Part shown: positions 1-6,297 of the stretch, piece after piece
Numbering within the stretch: position 1 is the first letter of the stretch
How the letters are laid out: the number at the start of each line of letters is the position of its first letter
Assembly (NCBI GenBank): GCA_902158735.1
Contig: CABGHG010000023.1
Coordinates: 1-16,249 of the forward strand
Length of the DNA stretch: 16,249 nucleotides
Direction of reading: 5' to 3'
Origin: Candidatus Methanolliviera sp. GoM_oil
Lineage (GTDB): Archaea > Halobacteriota > Methanoliparia > Methanoliparales > Methanoliparaceae
Program-made: the position numbers and the translations under genes
The notes under the pieces: generated by a model
The model's input: the letters and a program-made list of their open reading frames with translations, nothing else
Told to the model about the DNA's origin: nothing
Database searches by the model: none

Positions 1-462
1 CCCTATAGAAACTTCATTTCCTCTTGTGCCTTTAACACCAAATTTTGACATCCCGTTAAAAAGTTTGCCGAAAGTCGCTATTAAAATCGCCTCGGAATTC
101 AAAAAATCGGTAGGTATACTACTTCCTTGGAATTCGACATTTTGAATACCACATGCATCTGCCTCTGCCACTACTTGTTCAACAAGTTGTTTATTTAAAC
201 AAAGATATATCGCTGGACCTACATGCTCATTTAGGCACGATTGAAGCATAAGTAAACCAACGAGCGTTTTTCCAGATCCGGTATTCATTTTAACTATCGT
301 ATCTTTGGTATCTTTCTTATCGTACCATGACTTCAAAATTTGTGCTTGTATATCCCTAAGATATCCGTAATTCTCATTTCGCACCGAACTTTGAAAAATT
401 TTCAAAGGGTCAATCGGTTTTTCCTGGGGCTCTTCTTCCAGCATTTTACCAAAGTCTACCAT
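1..462 (-). CDS. SF2 DEAD/DEAH-type helicase, N-terminal part (gene runs off the left edge)
   Basis: The minus strand is open from an ATG at 460-462 to the edge of the window, giving the first 154 residues of a larger protein. A Walker A motif (MNTGSGKT) lies near residues 60-67. A segment typical of motif Ia of superfamily 2 helicases follows (AIYLCLNKQLVEQV), and then ILIATFGKLF, which resembles motif Ib. Helicases of this type unwind or translocate on nucleic acid using ATP; the C-terminal RecA lobe lies outside the window. No good Shine-Dalgarno precedes the start, but a TATA-like element sits about 22 bases upstream, so the mRNA may be leaderless. The neighbouring radical SAM gene is broken next to it, which hints that this gene arrived with a mobile or defence segment. 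That role is inference; the family assignment is fairly sure. Confidence 0.8.
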   Translation of the reverse strand, partial: MVDFGKMLEEEPQEKPIDPLKIFQSSVRNENYGYLRDIQAQILKSWYDKKDTKDTIVKMNTGSGKTLVGLLMLQSCLNEHVGPAIYLCLNKQLVEQVVAEADACGIQNVEFQGSSIPTDFLNSEAILIATFGKLFNGMSKFGVKGTRGNEVSIG

Positions 463-480
463 ACTTCTTCAACTCGCTTA

Positions 481-488
481 ATTTATAG
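481..488 (-). promoter_or_regulatory. TATA-like element ahead of the helicase gene
   Basis: Read on the minus strand this is TATAAAT-like (plus-strand atttatag). It lies about 20-25 bases before the helicase ATG, as expected for a near-leaderless archaeal transcript. It is assigned by spacing and composition only. Confidence 0.35.
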
Positions 489-604
489 ATACTACAAACT
501 TTTCTTTACATATCTAACTTTCCCTTACAATAGCTCCTTGTCCCATCAAACAACCTCTTCTGTCTCTTTTTCAACCTTGTAATTCGAGAACCCCATCCCC
601 ATAA

Positions 605-982
605 GTCTTTTTTTTTGAGCGAGTATGTGGTGATCTTTCGCTTGATTATATACTGAAATCGCTCAGAGAAGCCGTCGATATATATGGAAAGGACCGTGTC
701 TTTTCTAATTTTATAATTGGGCTTGGTGAGACTGATGAGGCTGTCCGGGATGGAGTTGAGACTCTGGCAGATATTGGTGTGATCCCCATACTCAGAGCAA
801 TAAACAAGCACCCCCTCAGAGAACGAGATGTGGAGACGTTTAGGCCCGATGCCGATCGCTTGCTAAGGCTCGCAAAGATGACGAGAGGGATCCTGGATGA
901 ACATGGCCTGCGCGCTGATATTGCACAGACCATGTGTCTTCCGTGTACCGGTTGTGATATAACGCCGCATAGGGATGTTTGA
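605..982 (+). pseudogene. Radical SAM protein, 5'-truncated C-terminal fragment
   Basis: An open stretch from just after an in-frame TAA (602-604) to a TGA at 980-982 encodes about 125 residues that read as the C-terminal half of a radical SAM enzyme. It has a conserved-looking beta strand and loop (NFIIGLGETDEA), then GVIPILRAINKHPLR, and ends with a Cys-rich tail, MCLPCTGCD. The N-terminal CxxxCxxC cluster motif and a plausible start are both absent. The readable homology begins next to a nine-base T run (608-616). The nearest internal ATG (779) would give only 67 residues. The tail cysteines suggest a HydE/biotin-synthase-like subgroup, but the exact enzyme cannot be named. The gene is probably dead, cut by the event that placed the helicase segment beside it. 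A sequencing or assembly break is the alternative. Confidence 0.65.
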
Positions 983-1004
983 AGTGATAGTGATTTTGAT
1001 TGGT

Positions 1005-1019
1005 CGGATTATATATCCG
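1005..1019. terminator. Short hairpin between convergent genes
   Basis: CGGAT (1005-1009) and ATCCG (1015-1019) form a perfect five-pair stem with a TATAT loop. It sits between the end of the radical SAM fragment (plus) and the end of the stress-like gene (minus), so it could help end transcription from both sides. There is no long U-tract, so the call is weak. Confidence 0.25.
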
Positions 1020-1022
1020 GTC

Positions 1023-1824
1023 CTAATCCATCCTCCTGAACGGGAATAACGCGATTGCTCCGATCAGATCGTTCTCCTCCACCGTCCCACCTATCACTGC
1101 CAGAAATGAGACGTAATCGACTTCTCTACCATCTTCGATTCTTCTCACTTCCGATCCGCCCATCGCAATAGGATGGAAGTCCGTGACGCGCATAAAACGA
1201 TTGGACTGCATAATAATGTGGTGGAATGATCAGAGTATGAACCTTTATCGGTTTAACCTCTCCTCTCTCGTACTCCCTCTCCTCAGCAGATATTATCGGT
1301 AAAAATAAAACCTCTTCTCCAACATCGTAACGGGCATTGAGGATATCAACCTCTTCTGTTCTTACTATTCGCTCTCCTTCCCTGTTGACAATCTTCACTT
1401 CTTTCAGGATCTCTTCTCCTTTTATCTGGTAGATTGCCACGTCTCTTGGGAGTTTGTTGTGTAGTTCCCCACTGGTTTTATCGTAGGGCATTATGATGAT
1501 ATCGATCTTATGCTCCTTTACGTACCTGGGTATCTCATCTATTGGCTTTCCTTTTGTCATTGTAGTTTTTACGTCAGTTCCAATAACTTTCGTCGATTCT
1601 GAAAAGAATCTATCTGCCATACCCTGGATATTTAATTCATTTAGGTCTGATCTCTCCAGCCGGTCTCTGATTGCCCCCATAAGTGTGGTGGATGGTTTCA
1701 TACTCTCATCAAATATGTACAATAGATGCACATCTACTTCTGCACTATTCGCAAGATCCGCAGCTTTTTCTATACGTTTCGAATAAACCGATGGTATATA
1801 TGTCGGGATCAATATTCTTATCAT
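1023..1824 (-). CDS. Universal-stress-like protein with extra C-terminal domain, apparently frameshifted
   Basis: The minus-strand start at 1822-1824 has a strong Shine-Dalgarno (GGAGG, 1830-1834). Residues 1-130 resemble a universal stress protein fold: a first strand RILIPT, a long helix, and a late strand IDIIIMPYD. The usual G-x2-G-x9-G-S/T nucleotide loop is not present, so ATP binding is unlikely. Residues 130-210 form a second, beta-rich region. This frame then runs into a stop at 1126, while an overlapping frame (from about 1194 down to 1023) carries well-behaved coding sequence (RVTDFHPIAMGG... to FPFRRMD). Removing one base from the A4 run at 1194-1197 would join the two into a protein of about 266 residues. 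The gene is therefore either frameshifted in the organism or affected by a one-base sequence error. Its function is unknown beyond the stress-protein resemblance. Confidence 0.6.
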
Positions 1825-1860
1825 TTAAACCTCCTTTCTTCAATAATTGCAGATAACTGC

Positions 1861-1870
1861 ATTTAAAATT
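1861..1870 (-). promoter_or_regulatory. TATA-like element of the stress-like gene
   Basis: On the minus strand this reads AATTTTAAAT, about 38-46 bases before the gene's ATG, leaving room for a short leader with the GGAGG site. A small inverted repeat, TGCAG-ATAA-CTGCA (1848-1861), lies between this element and the gene and overlaps it by one base, where a repressor could act. Its short arms could be chance. Confidence 0.35.
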
Positions 1871-1970
1871 TCTGGCTGTTTTTACACCAAACCCTACTTC
1901 AGTTCTCCTGACAAAAACTGTCCTGAGCATTGCTTGCAGCAGAATGTCAATTCTCTTCCGTCGATGACAG

Positions 1971-2005
1971 TATACTCAAGAACCTAAAATAATATACTTT
2001 TAACG
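1971..2005 (+). repeat. Left terminal inverted repeat of the IS630 element (with flanking TA)
   Basis: Starting at the TA of 1971-1972, this end matches the reverse complement of 3029-3063 at 24 of 35 positions. The best-kept blocks are the outer TATA, an inner TATACTT, and TAA. The transposase stop codon (1984-1986) lies inside the repeat. Confidence 0.65.
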
Positions 2006-3014
2006 TCCCCATCTAAGAACGTATCTATCCACTTCTCAGCGTATGATAGCGAACGTGAAAGACGAATAAATGCATCCATGATTGTGGTTTTGAGATGTTC
2101 AATGGACTCAACAAATATCGCCGAGATTACCCGTTTGATGCTTTTCCGGATGAACTCAATTGGATTCAAATCAGGGGAATACGGTGGAAGGAATACCAAT
2201 TCGATTCCATTTTCTTCAGCAAATTCAATGGTAGCTTTTGCCCGGTGCGAGCTAAAGTTATCCAGGATGACAAGAATCCTTTTATCCGGATTATTTGATC
2301 TTATCTCACCCATAAATTCACATATTGACTCTTTTTTTGAATTTTCTTTGAAATCAATGACTGAAGTTCCATTCAAAGCATAAAACCCGAATGTGTTTGC
2401 TCGCATATGTGTGGTATTCTTTATGATTGAAGGCTTTGTGAAGGACCAAAGTCTTTGACTGTTTGCCGTCGTCTGTGGTGAAGTTTCATCCATGAATCCA
2501 ATTACACAAGACTCTTTTGATATGGTGGTGGCTAAGTTTTTTTTAAACGGTCTTCTGCATCAACTGGTCTCCTATAATCATGTGGAAATGGCTTTGCACA
2601 CTTCATCCCGAACTTTCTCACTATGACTCTTATCTGTTTCAATGTATATTCGACACCATATCTTTCTTTGATCATTTTCTTGATTTCATCCGTGGTCCAA
2701 TCGTCTCTCTCTTTCAAGCACGCTTTCAATTCTTCTTTTTGACTGTCAGAAAGCTTCGAAGGTCTACCACCTGCATATCTTGGGATCAGGCCGGTATATC
2801 CATCCTTATTCCATCGACTCTGCCATTCGTATCCCATCATTTTCGTGATGCCCACTTTTCTTGATGCCACTTCAACAGAATCTCCCTGATATCTATTTTT
2901 CACAAAATATAGCCTCTTCAAAACCTTCACATCTTTTTCCAGACTCTTTATCCGTTTATCGAGTTCTTCAACACTCATCAACCTCTTAATCGAATACATC
3001 TCAGTTTTGACCAT
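1984..3014 (-). CDS. IS630-family DDE transposase made by -1 frameshifting (two overlapping frames)
   Basis: Frame one (3014 to 2532, 160 residues) holds the N-terminal helix-turn-helix DNA-binding region. It includes ASRKVGITKMMGYEWQ, the RYAGGRPSKLSDSQ linker and a second HTH ending near FGMKCAKPFPHD. Frame two continues from the slip site to the TAG at 1984-1986 and holds the catalytic domain. Joined, they give 343 residues, the usual size for this family. The catalytic triad is visible as Asp176 (FMDETS), Asp252 (ILDNFSSHRA) and Glu287 (DLNPIE), with 34 residues between the last two, which is the DD34E pattern. The protein would cut and join the element's ends at TA targets. Frame two also has an ATG at 2491-2493, but that product would lack the DNA-binding part. 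The coding sequence appears intact apart from the frame change. Confidence 0.85.
2534..2544 (-). promoter_or_regulatory. Slippery site for -1 ribosomal frameshifting in the transposase
   Basis: On the minus strand frame one reads TTA AAA AAA ACT TAG. This contains the classic heptamer A_AAA_AAA in the zero frame, followed at once by C and then by the frame-one stop (2532-2534). A -1 slip gives AAA AAA AAC TTA and enters the catalytic frame. I did not find a clear stimulatory stem-loop just downstream. Transcriptional slippage on the A8 run could give the same product. Confidence 0.65.
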
Positions 3015-3028
3015 GTTACCAATAATGG

Positions 3029-3063
3029 CTTTAGAAGTATAAAAAGTTTAGTTTTTAACTATA
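3029..3063 (-). repeat. Right terminal inverted repeat of the IS630 element (with flanking TA)
   Basis: This is the partner of the repeat at 1971-2005, read on the minus strand from 3063 inwards. It lies just upstream of the transposase start and must also carry the transposase promoter. Confidence 0.65.
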
Positions 3064-3202
3064 CTCTAAAGGAATTTCCCACTTTAACAATTTTTCTTAT
3101 GGGATATTCAGAAGTCATGTACATACAATTGGATACACAAACATATAACTTTTTAGCATAGATATCAAACTTTCACAATTACAGTTAATCTAATATTAAT
3201 AG
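3064..3202. other. AT-rich stretch without a recognisable gene
   Basis: These bases between the IS630 end and the transposase relic contain no open frame of note, no clear repeat and no recognised RNA. Together with the relic, they form the 335-base gap between the insertion sequence and the phosphatase gene. Confidence 0.5.
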
Positions 3203-3345
3203 TCAACTAATCGATTTAAAGGAATAATCGTATGTGATGGCTGGAAACCTTATGCCAGATTAACAAACCGTATACAGCGATGCTTTGCACATCCCTTCAT
3301 GAGACCCTGATGACAGTCCTGTCAACATGGAAAAGCAGCGGGGGC
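3203..3345 (+). pseudogene. Decayed IS66-like transposase relic
   Basis: The plus-strand frame 3203-3310 reads RFKGIIVCDGWKPYAR followed by LTNRIQRCFAHPF. This closely resembles the DDE region of IS66-like transposases (VCDGW..Y......QRCWAH). It ends in tandem stops at 3308-3313. A neighbouring frame at 3304-3345 reads TLMTVLSTWKSSGG, which looks like the extreme C-terminus of the same kind of protein. The relic therefore has an internal deletion and a frame change. No start, ends or inverted repeats remain. It is an old insertion scar next to the younger IS630 copy, suggesting this spot has taken insertions more than once. Confidence 0.5.
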
Positions 3346-3398
3346 TCAACAGTTTTTCCAGATGTTGATGTTGGGTGGGTAAACAGGTACGATTATTT

Positions 3399-3872
3399 TC
3401 ATTCAAGCTCAATTTTTATCTTATCCCAAAGAACTTCTATCGTCTCACTGATCTCCTCTACACATTCCTGAAAAGACTCAAAAGGCCTACCGTACGGATC
3501 TTCAACATCAAGGTCTCTTGCACCCTTGCCATATGCAAACTCCTTGAGTGTGTACACTTTCCCCGTCACCTCAGGAAAGTCATCAAGTATCACGTCCTTG
3601 ACATATTCGTCCATTGTAAAGATAAAATCGGAAGATTTCGCCATCGTCTTCGTAAATTGCTTTGCTTTGTGCCTGGAGATGTCTACACCAAGATCCCCTG
3701 AAGCACTTATAGAAAAATGATGAGCCGGACCGTTTCCTGCTGAAATACCTGAAGATAAAACAACATTATCTCCCGCCATTCCACCCGTGCCCAGCTTCTG
3801 CCTAAATATCCCTTCAGCTATTGGGCTACGGCAGATGTTGCCGTAGCAGACAAAGATGACTGTTTTACCCAT
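3399..3872 (-). CDS. Low-molecular-weight protein tyrosine phosphatase / arsenate-reductase-like protein
   Basis: This 157-residue protein has the phosphatase P-loop C-x5-R-S at its N-terminus (CYGNICRS, Cys9 to Arg15). The DP general-acid loop is also present (EDPYGRP, Asp125). Both catalytic parts of the fold are therefore there, and the length is normal for the family. Members remove phosphate from tyrosine residues in the cytoplasm, and some relatives reduce arsenate. The extra resolving cysteines that ArsC enzymes use are not evident, so phosphatase is the better call. The start at 3870-3872 lies seven bases after the stop of the Fe-S oxidoreductase gene, so it is probably the last gene of that operon. 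A link between a phosphatase and acyl-CoA oxidation is not established and may only reflect co-transcription. Confidence 0.85.
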   Translation of the reverse strand: MGKTVIFVCYGNICRSPIAEGIFRQKLGTGGMAGDNVVLSSGISAGNGPAHHFSISASGDLGVDISRHKAKQFTKTMAKSSDFIFTMDEYVKDVILDDFPEVTGKVYTLKEFAYGKGARDLDVEDPYGRPFESFQECVEEISETIEVLWDKIKIELE

Positions 3873-3879
3873 CTTATGT

Positions 3880-5010
3880 TCAGATCAGTTCTGCGATTAT
3901 CTCTGATATGTCCCTGACCTGTATCGTGTCCTCGTATCCGGCTAACTTAACTGCATCTTCCAGCGTCAATAGACAGAATGGACATGCCACTGCAATAATA
4001 TCTGCACCCATTTCATTAGCCTCATGGGCACGAGTCTCAGCGTTTCTCTCACCTTCACCTGTACCTTCAGCCCACATTCTACCTCCACCGCCTTCACAGC
4101 AGAGACTTCTCTCTCTTGCCCTGTCAAAGTCTATGAATGTAGCTCCCGGAATGCTCTCAAGTATCATCCTGGGTTCATCGAAGATCTTGTTCTGCTTTCC
4201 GAGGAAACATGGGTCCTGATATGTGATCGTCTTGTCAAGCTCTTTTGTAAGTTTGAGTTTTCCGCTTTCAATCAGCTCTGCTAACAGTTGTGTGTAGTGT
4301 TGAACTTCAAAAGTAGCCCCTTCATACTCGTTTTTGAATGTGTTGAGGCAGTGTGGAGATGATGTAACCATCTTCTTTACATTATACTTCTCGAAGAGTG
4401 GTATGTTGTCTTCTACCATCATCTCAAATAGCCCGACTTCGCCCATCCTTCTTATCTCATTACCGCAACAGCTTTCTTTGTTACCAAGCGTCCCAAAGTC
4501 CACTCCTGCAGCATCGAATATCTTTACCAGAGATTTCGCTACACTCTGTATACGTGGGTCATAAGCGGGCGTGCACCCAACATAGTACAAAAGCTCCGCT
4601 TCATCTCCTTTCGAGACATTCTTGACGGTGAGATCTCCAGCCCATTCAGAGCGTTTACTCCGGGCACGGCCCCACGGGTTACCATCCTTGTATGTGCTCT
4701 CAAGCGCCTCCTGAATCGTACTTGGGAGGTCCATCTCTTCGATAAGTAATGTGCGCATACCGATGATGACTTCGGAAGGCTCAATCCCTTTCGGGCACCT
4801 CAAGGTGCAGGTTGCACAGGTCGTGCAGTCCCAGATATACTCCAGGTCTTTTAAAACTTCTTTATTATCGCTCAATAGCGCTTCCCTGACCAGACGCCTG
4901 CTGTTAAGGTCTGTCTTCAGGGATACAGCGCATCCCCCGGTGCATTTTCCACATTGTATACACCCGTACAATCCATACCTCTCGGCAAAGGTTACATCCT
5001 CTATCTCCAT
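3880..5010 (-). CDS. HdrD-like Fe-S oxidoreductase (two 4Fe-4S motifs plus two CCG domains)
   Basis: The 376-residue protein starts with two ferredoxin-type motifs (Cys17/20/23/27 and Cys62/65/68/72), and two CCG domains follow. The second CCG domain is complete: the DPCFLG Cys, CCEGGGG and CPFC. The first has CTPAY and ESCCGNE, but its last motif reads SSPHC, with Ser where the first Cys of CxxC often stands. The architecture matches heterodisulfide-reductase subunit D and the related oxidoreductases found beside acyl-CoA dehydrogenases and electron-transfer flavoproteins. There it is thought to carry electrons from ETF to a membrane carrier or thiol/disulfide couple. No transmembrane segment is visible, so it would be cytoplasmic or bound to a membrane partner. 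It lies 75 bases after the acyl-CoA dehydrogenase gene on the same strand, supporting an electron-transfer role for that enzyme. The precise acceptor is unknown. Confidence 0.85.
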   Translation of the reverse strand: MEIEDVTFAERYGLYGCIQCGKCTGGCAVSLKTDLNSRRLVREALLSDNKEVLKDLEYIWDCTTCATCTLRCPKGIEPSEVIIGMRTLLIEEMDLPSTIQEALESTYKDGNPWGRARSKRSEWAGDLTVKNVSKGDEAELLYYVGCTPAYDPRIQSVAKSLVKIFDAAGVDFGTLGNKESCCGNEIRRMGEVGLFEMMVEDNIPLFEKYNVKKMVTSSPHCLNTFKNEYEGATFEVQHYTQLLAELIESGKLKLTKELDKTITYQDPCFLGKQNKIFDEPRMILESIPGATFIDFDRARERSLCCEGGGGRMWAEGTGEGERNAETRAHEANEMGADIIAVACPFCLLTLEDAVKLAGYEDTIQVRDISEIIAELI

Positions 5011-5085
5011 CTACATCAACTCTCGGCTTTTTTGTTCCTTGATAATTTATTCGGCTATAGGCATACTATAACTTTCTAAACTGCC

Positions 5086-6237
5086 TCATTTGAGTTTACC
5101 TATTAGCTGTCTACCGATCGTCATGAGTTCTATCTCTTTTGCACCTTCGTAGATCTCGATGACTTTAGCGGATCTGTAGAACCTCTCGATCGGGTACTCG
5201 TTTATGAAACCGTATCCTCCATGCATCTGCAAGGCGGCATCGGTTACCTGAACACCGGTAAGTCCACCAAAGTACTTGGCCATGGATATCTGCTTCGGAT
5301 CGATAACACCTTTGTCAACCATCCAGGCAGCTTTGTAAACCAGAGCCCTTGCAGCCTCGATCTGGGTTGCCATCTCTGCCAGTTTGAACTGTATGTACTG
5401 GTTTGCAGCCAGAGGCTTACCGAACTGAACCCTTGTCTTGACATGTTCGAGTGCCTGTTCAAATGCGCCCTGGGCACAACCGACACCTTCTGCTGCCACA
5501 TGTAACCTTGTTCTGTCGAAGAAATGCATAAGCAGCTTGAAAGCCGTACCTTCCTCACCCAAGAGGTTTGACTGAGGTACATGCATATCGCTGAAGACAA
5601 CCTCTGCAGTTGGGTTTGCACGTATTCCCATCTTTCCGTGGATCGGAGTTGCCTCGAAACCATCACGATCAGTGTCTATAATTATGGCGCTGTGTCTCTT
5701 CCCTTTGTTCGGCTCGTCAGGGTTTGTAAGACATATTGCTACAAGATAATCGGCCTGTGTTGCATTGGTGATGAACATCTTGTTACCGTTTATGATGTAG
5801 TCGTCACCATCTTTTAGGGCAGTTGTTGCTATCGAAGCTACGTCACTTCCTGCATCTGGCTCTGTGATTGCCCCACCCATTATGGCCTTTCCCTGTGGCA
5901 ATGGTGGTAGATATTTCTTCTTTTGATCCTCATTACCTCCAAGTATTATAAACTCGGAACCAAATGTTGTAGAAATCAACGCCTGACCAACACCGGGATC
6001 AACTCTCCAGAACTCCTCTGCAATCATTGCATGTTCGAAGAATCCAAGTCCTGCACCACCATACTCTTCGGGAATGAATGTCCCTATAAGGCCAAGTTGG
6101 CAGGCTTTCTTCCAAACGGCTTTTGGGAACTCCTCGTTGACATCACAATCCAGAGCAATGTCCGGGAACTCACCTTCGGCGAATTCACGGGCCGCATCTC
6201 TAACCATCTTCTGTTCGTCTGATAAATCAAAATCCAT
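5086..6237 (-). CDS. Acyl-CoA dehydrogenase
   Basis: This 383-residue protein has the full acyl-CoA dehydrogenase layout: an N-terminal helical domain (1-118), a central beta domain with the FAD-contact signature ITEPDAGSD (124-132), and a C-terminal helical domain with RVQFGK. The last domain also has QMHGGYGF and the catalytic glutamate Glu364 in EIYEG. It would oxidise an acyl-CoA to the trans-2-enoyl-CoA and hand electrons to an electron-transfer flavoprotein; the chain length cannot be read from sequence. An AGGTG ribosome site lies five bases before the ATG. A TATA-like element sits just after the upstream pycB stop, so it may have its own promoter as well as read-through. The following HdrD-like gene is the likely next electron carrier. 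Such enzymes are common in archaea that degrade fatty acids or long alkanes. Confidence 0.92.
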   Translation of the reverse strand: MDFDLSDEQKMVRDAAREFAEGEFPDIALDCDVNEEFPKAVWKKACQLGLIGTFIPEEYGGAGLGFFEHAMIAEEFWRVDPGVGQALISTTFGSEFIILGGNEDQKKKYLPPLPQGKAIMGGAITEPDAGSDVASIATTALKDGDDYIINGNKMFITNATQADYLVAICLTNPDEPNKGKRHSAIIIDTDRDGFEATPIHGKMGIRANPTAEVVFSDMHVPQSNLLGEEGTAFKLLMHFFDRTRLHVAAEGVGCAQGAFEQALEHVKTRVQFGKPLAANQYIQFKLAEMATQIEAARALVYKAAWMVDKGVIDPKQISMAKYFGGLTGVQVTDAALQMHGGYGFINEYPIERFYRSAKVIEIYEGAKEIELMTIGRQLIGKLK

Positions 6238-6282
6238 ATTTACACCTGTCCCTCTATCTACACTCCTATTTTAAAAATATTG

Positions 6283-6292
6283 TTATTTATAA
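6283..6292 (-). promoter_or_regulatory. TATA-like element ahead of the acyl-CoA dehydrogenase gene
   Basis: On the minus strand this reads TTATAAATAA in the 60-base gap after pycB, about 46-55 bases before the dehydrogenase ATG. It would allow the dehydrogenase and downstream genes to be transcribed separately from pycB. Confidence 0.4.
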
Positions 6293-6297
6293 AGTCA

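Larger units (their letters stand above)
1973..3061 (-). mobile_element. Complete IS630-family insertion sequence
   Basis: The element is about 1089 bases long and is bounded by TA dinucleotides (1971-1972 and 3062-3063), the target that IS630/Tc1-mariner elements duplicate. The two ends are imperfect inverted repeats: over 35 bases counted from the outer TA inwards, I count 24 matches without a gap. The single transposase is read from the minus strand in two frames. The element sits between the stress-like gene and an older transposase relic and does not visibly cut a gene. Its near-complete structure suggests it is, or recently was, active. Confidence 0.8.

Noticed and set aside
506..811. 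Minus-strand frame of 101 residues opposite the radical SAM fragment
   Set aside because: It has no recognisable domain, and the opposite strand carries clear radical SAM C-terminal sequence over most of the same bases.
1745..1930. Minus-strand 61-residue frame upstream of the stress-like gene
   Set aside because: It overlaps the strong ribosome site and start of the stress-like gene, and has no motif.
2078..2383. Plus-strand frames inside the IS630 transposase
   Set aside because: They are shadows of the catalytic domain coding sequence, which is well supported on the minus strand.
3280..3471. Plus-strand 63-residue frame between the IS relic and the phosphatase
   Set aside because: It overlaps the phosphatase coding end and only its first part resembles a transposase tail; it was treated as part of the relic and not as a gene.
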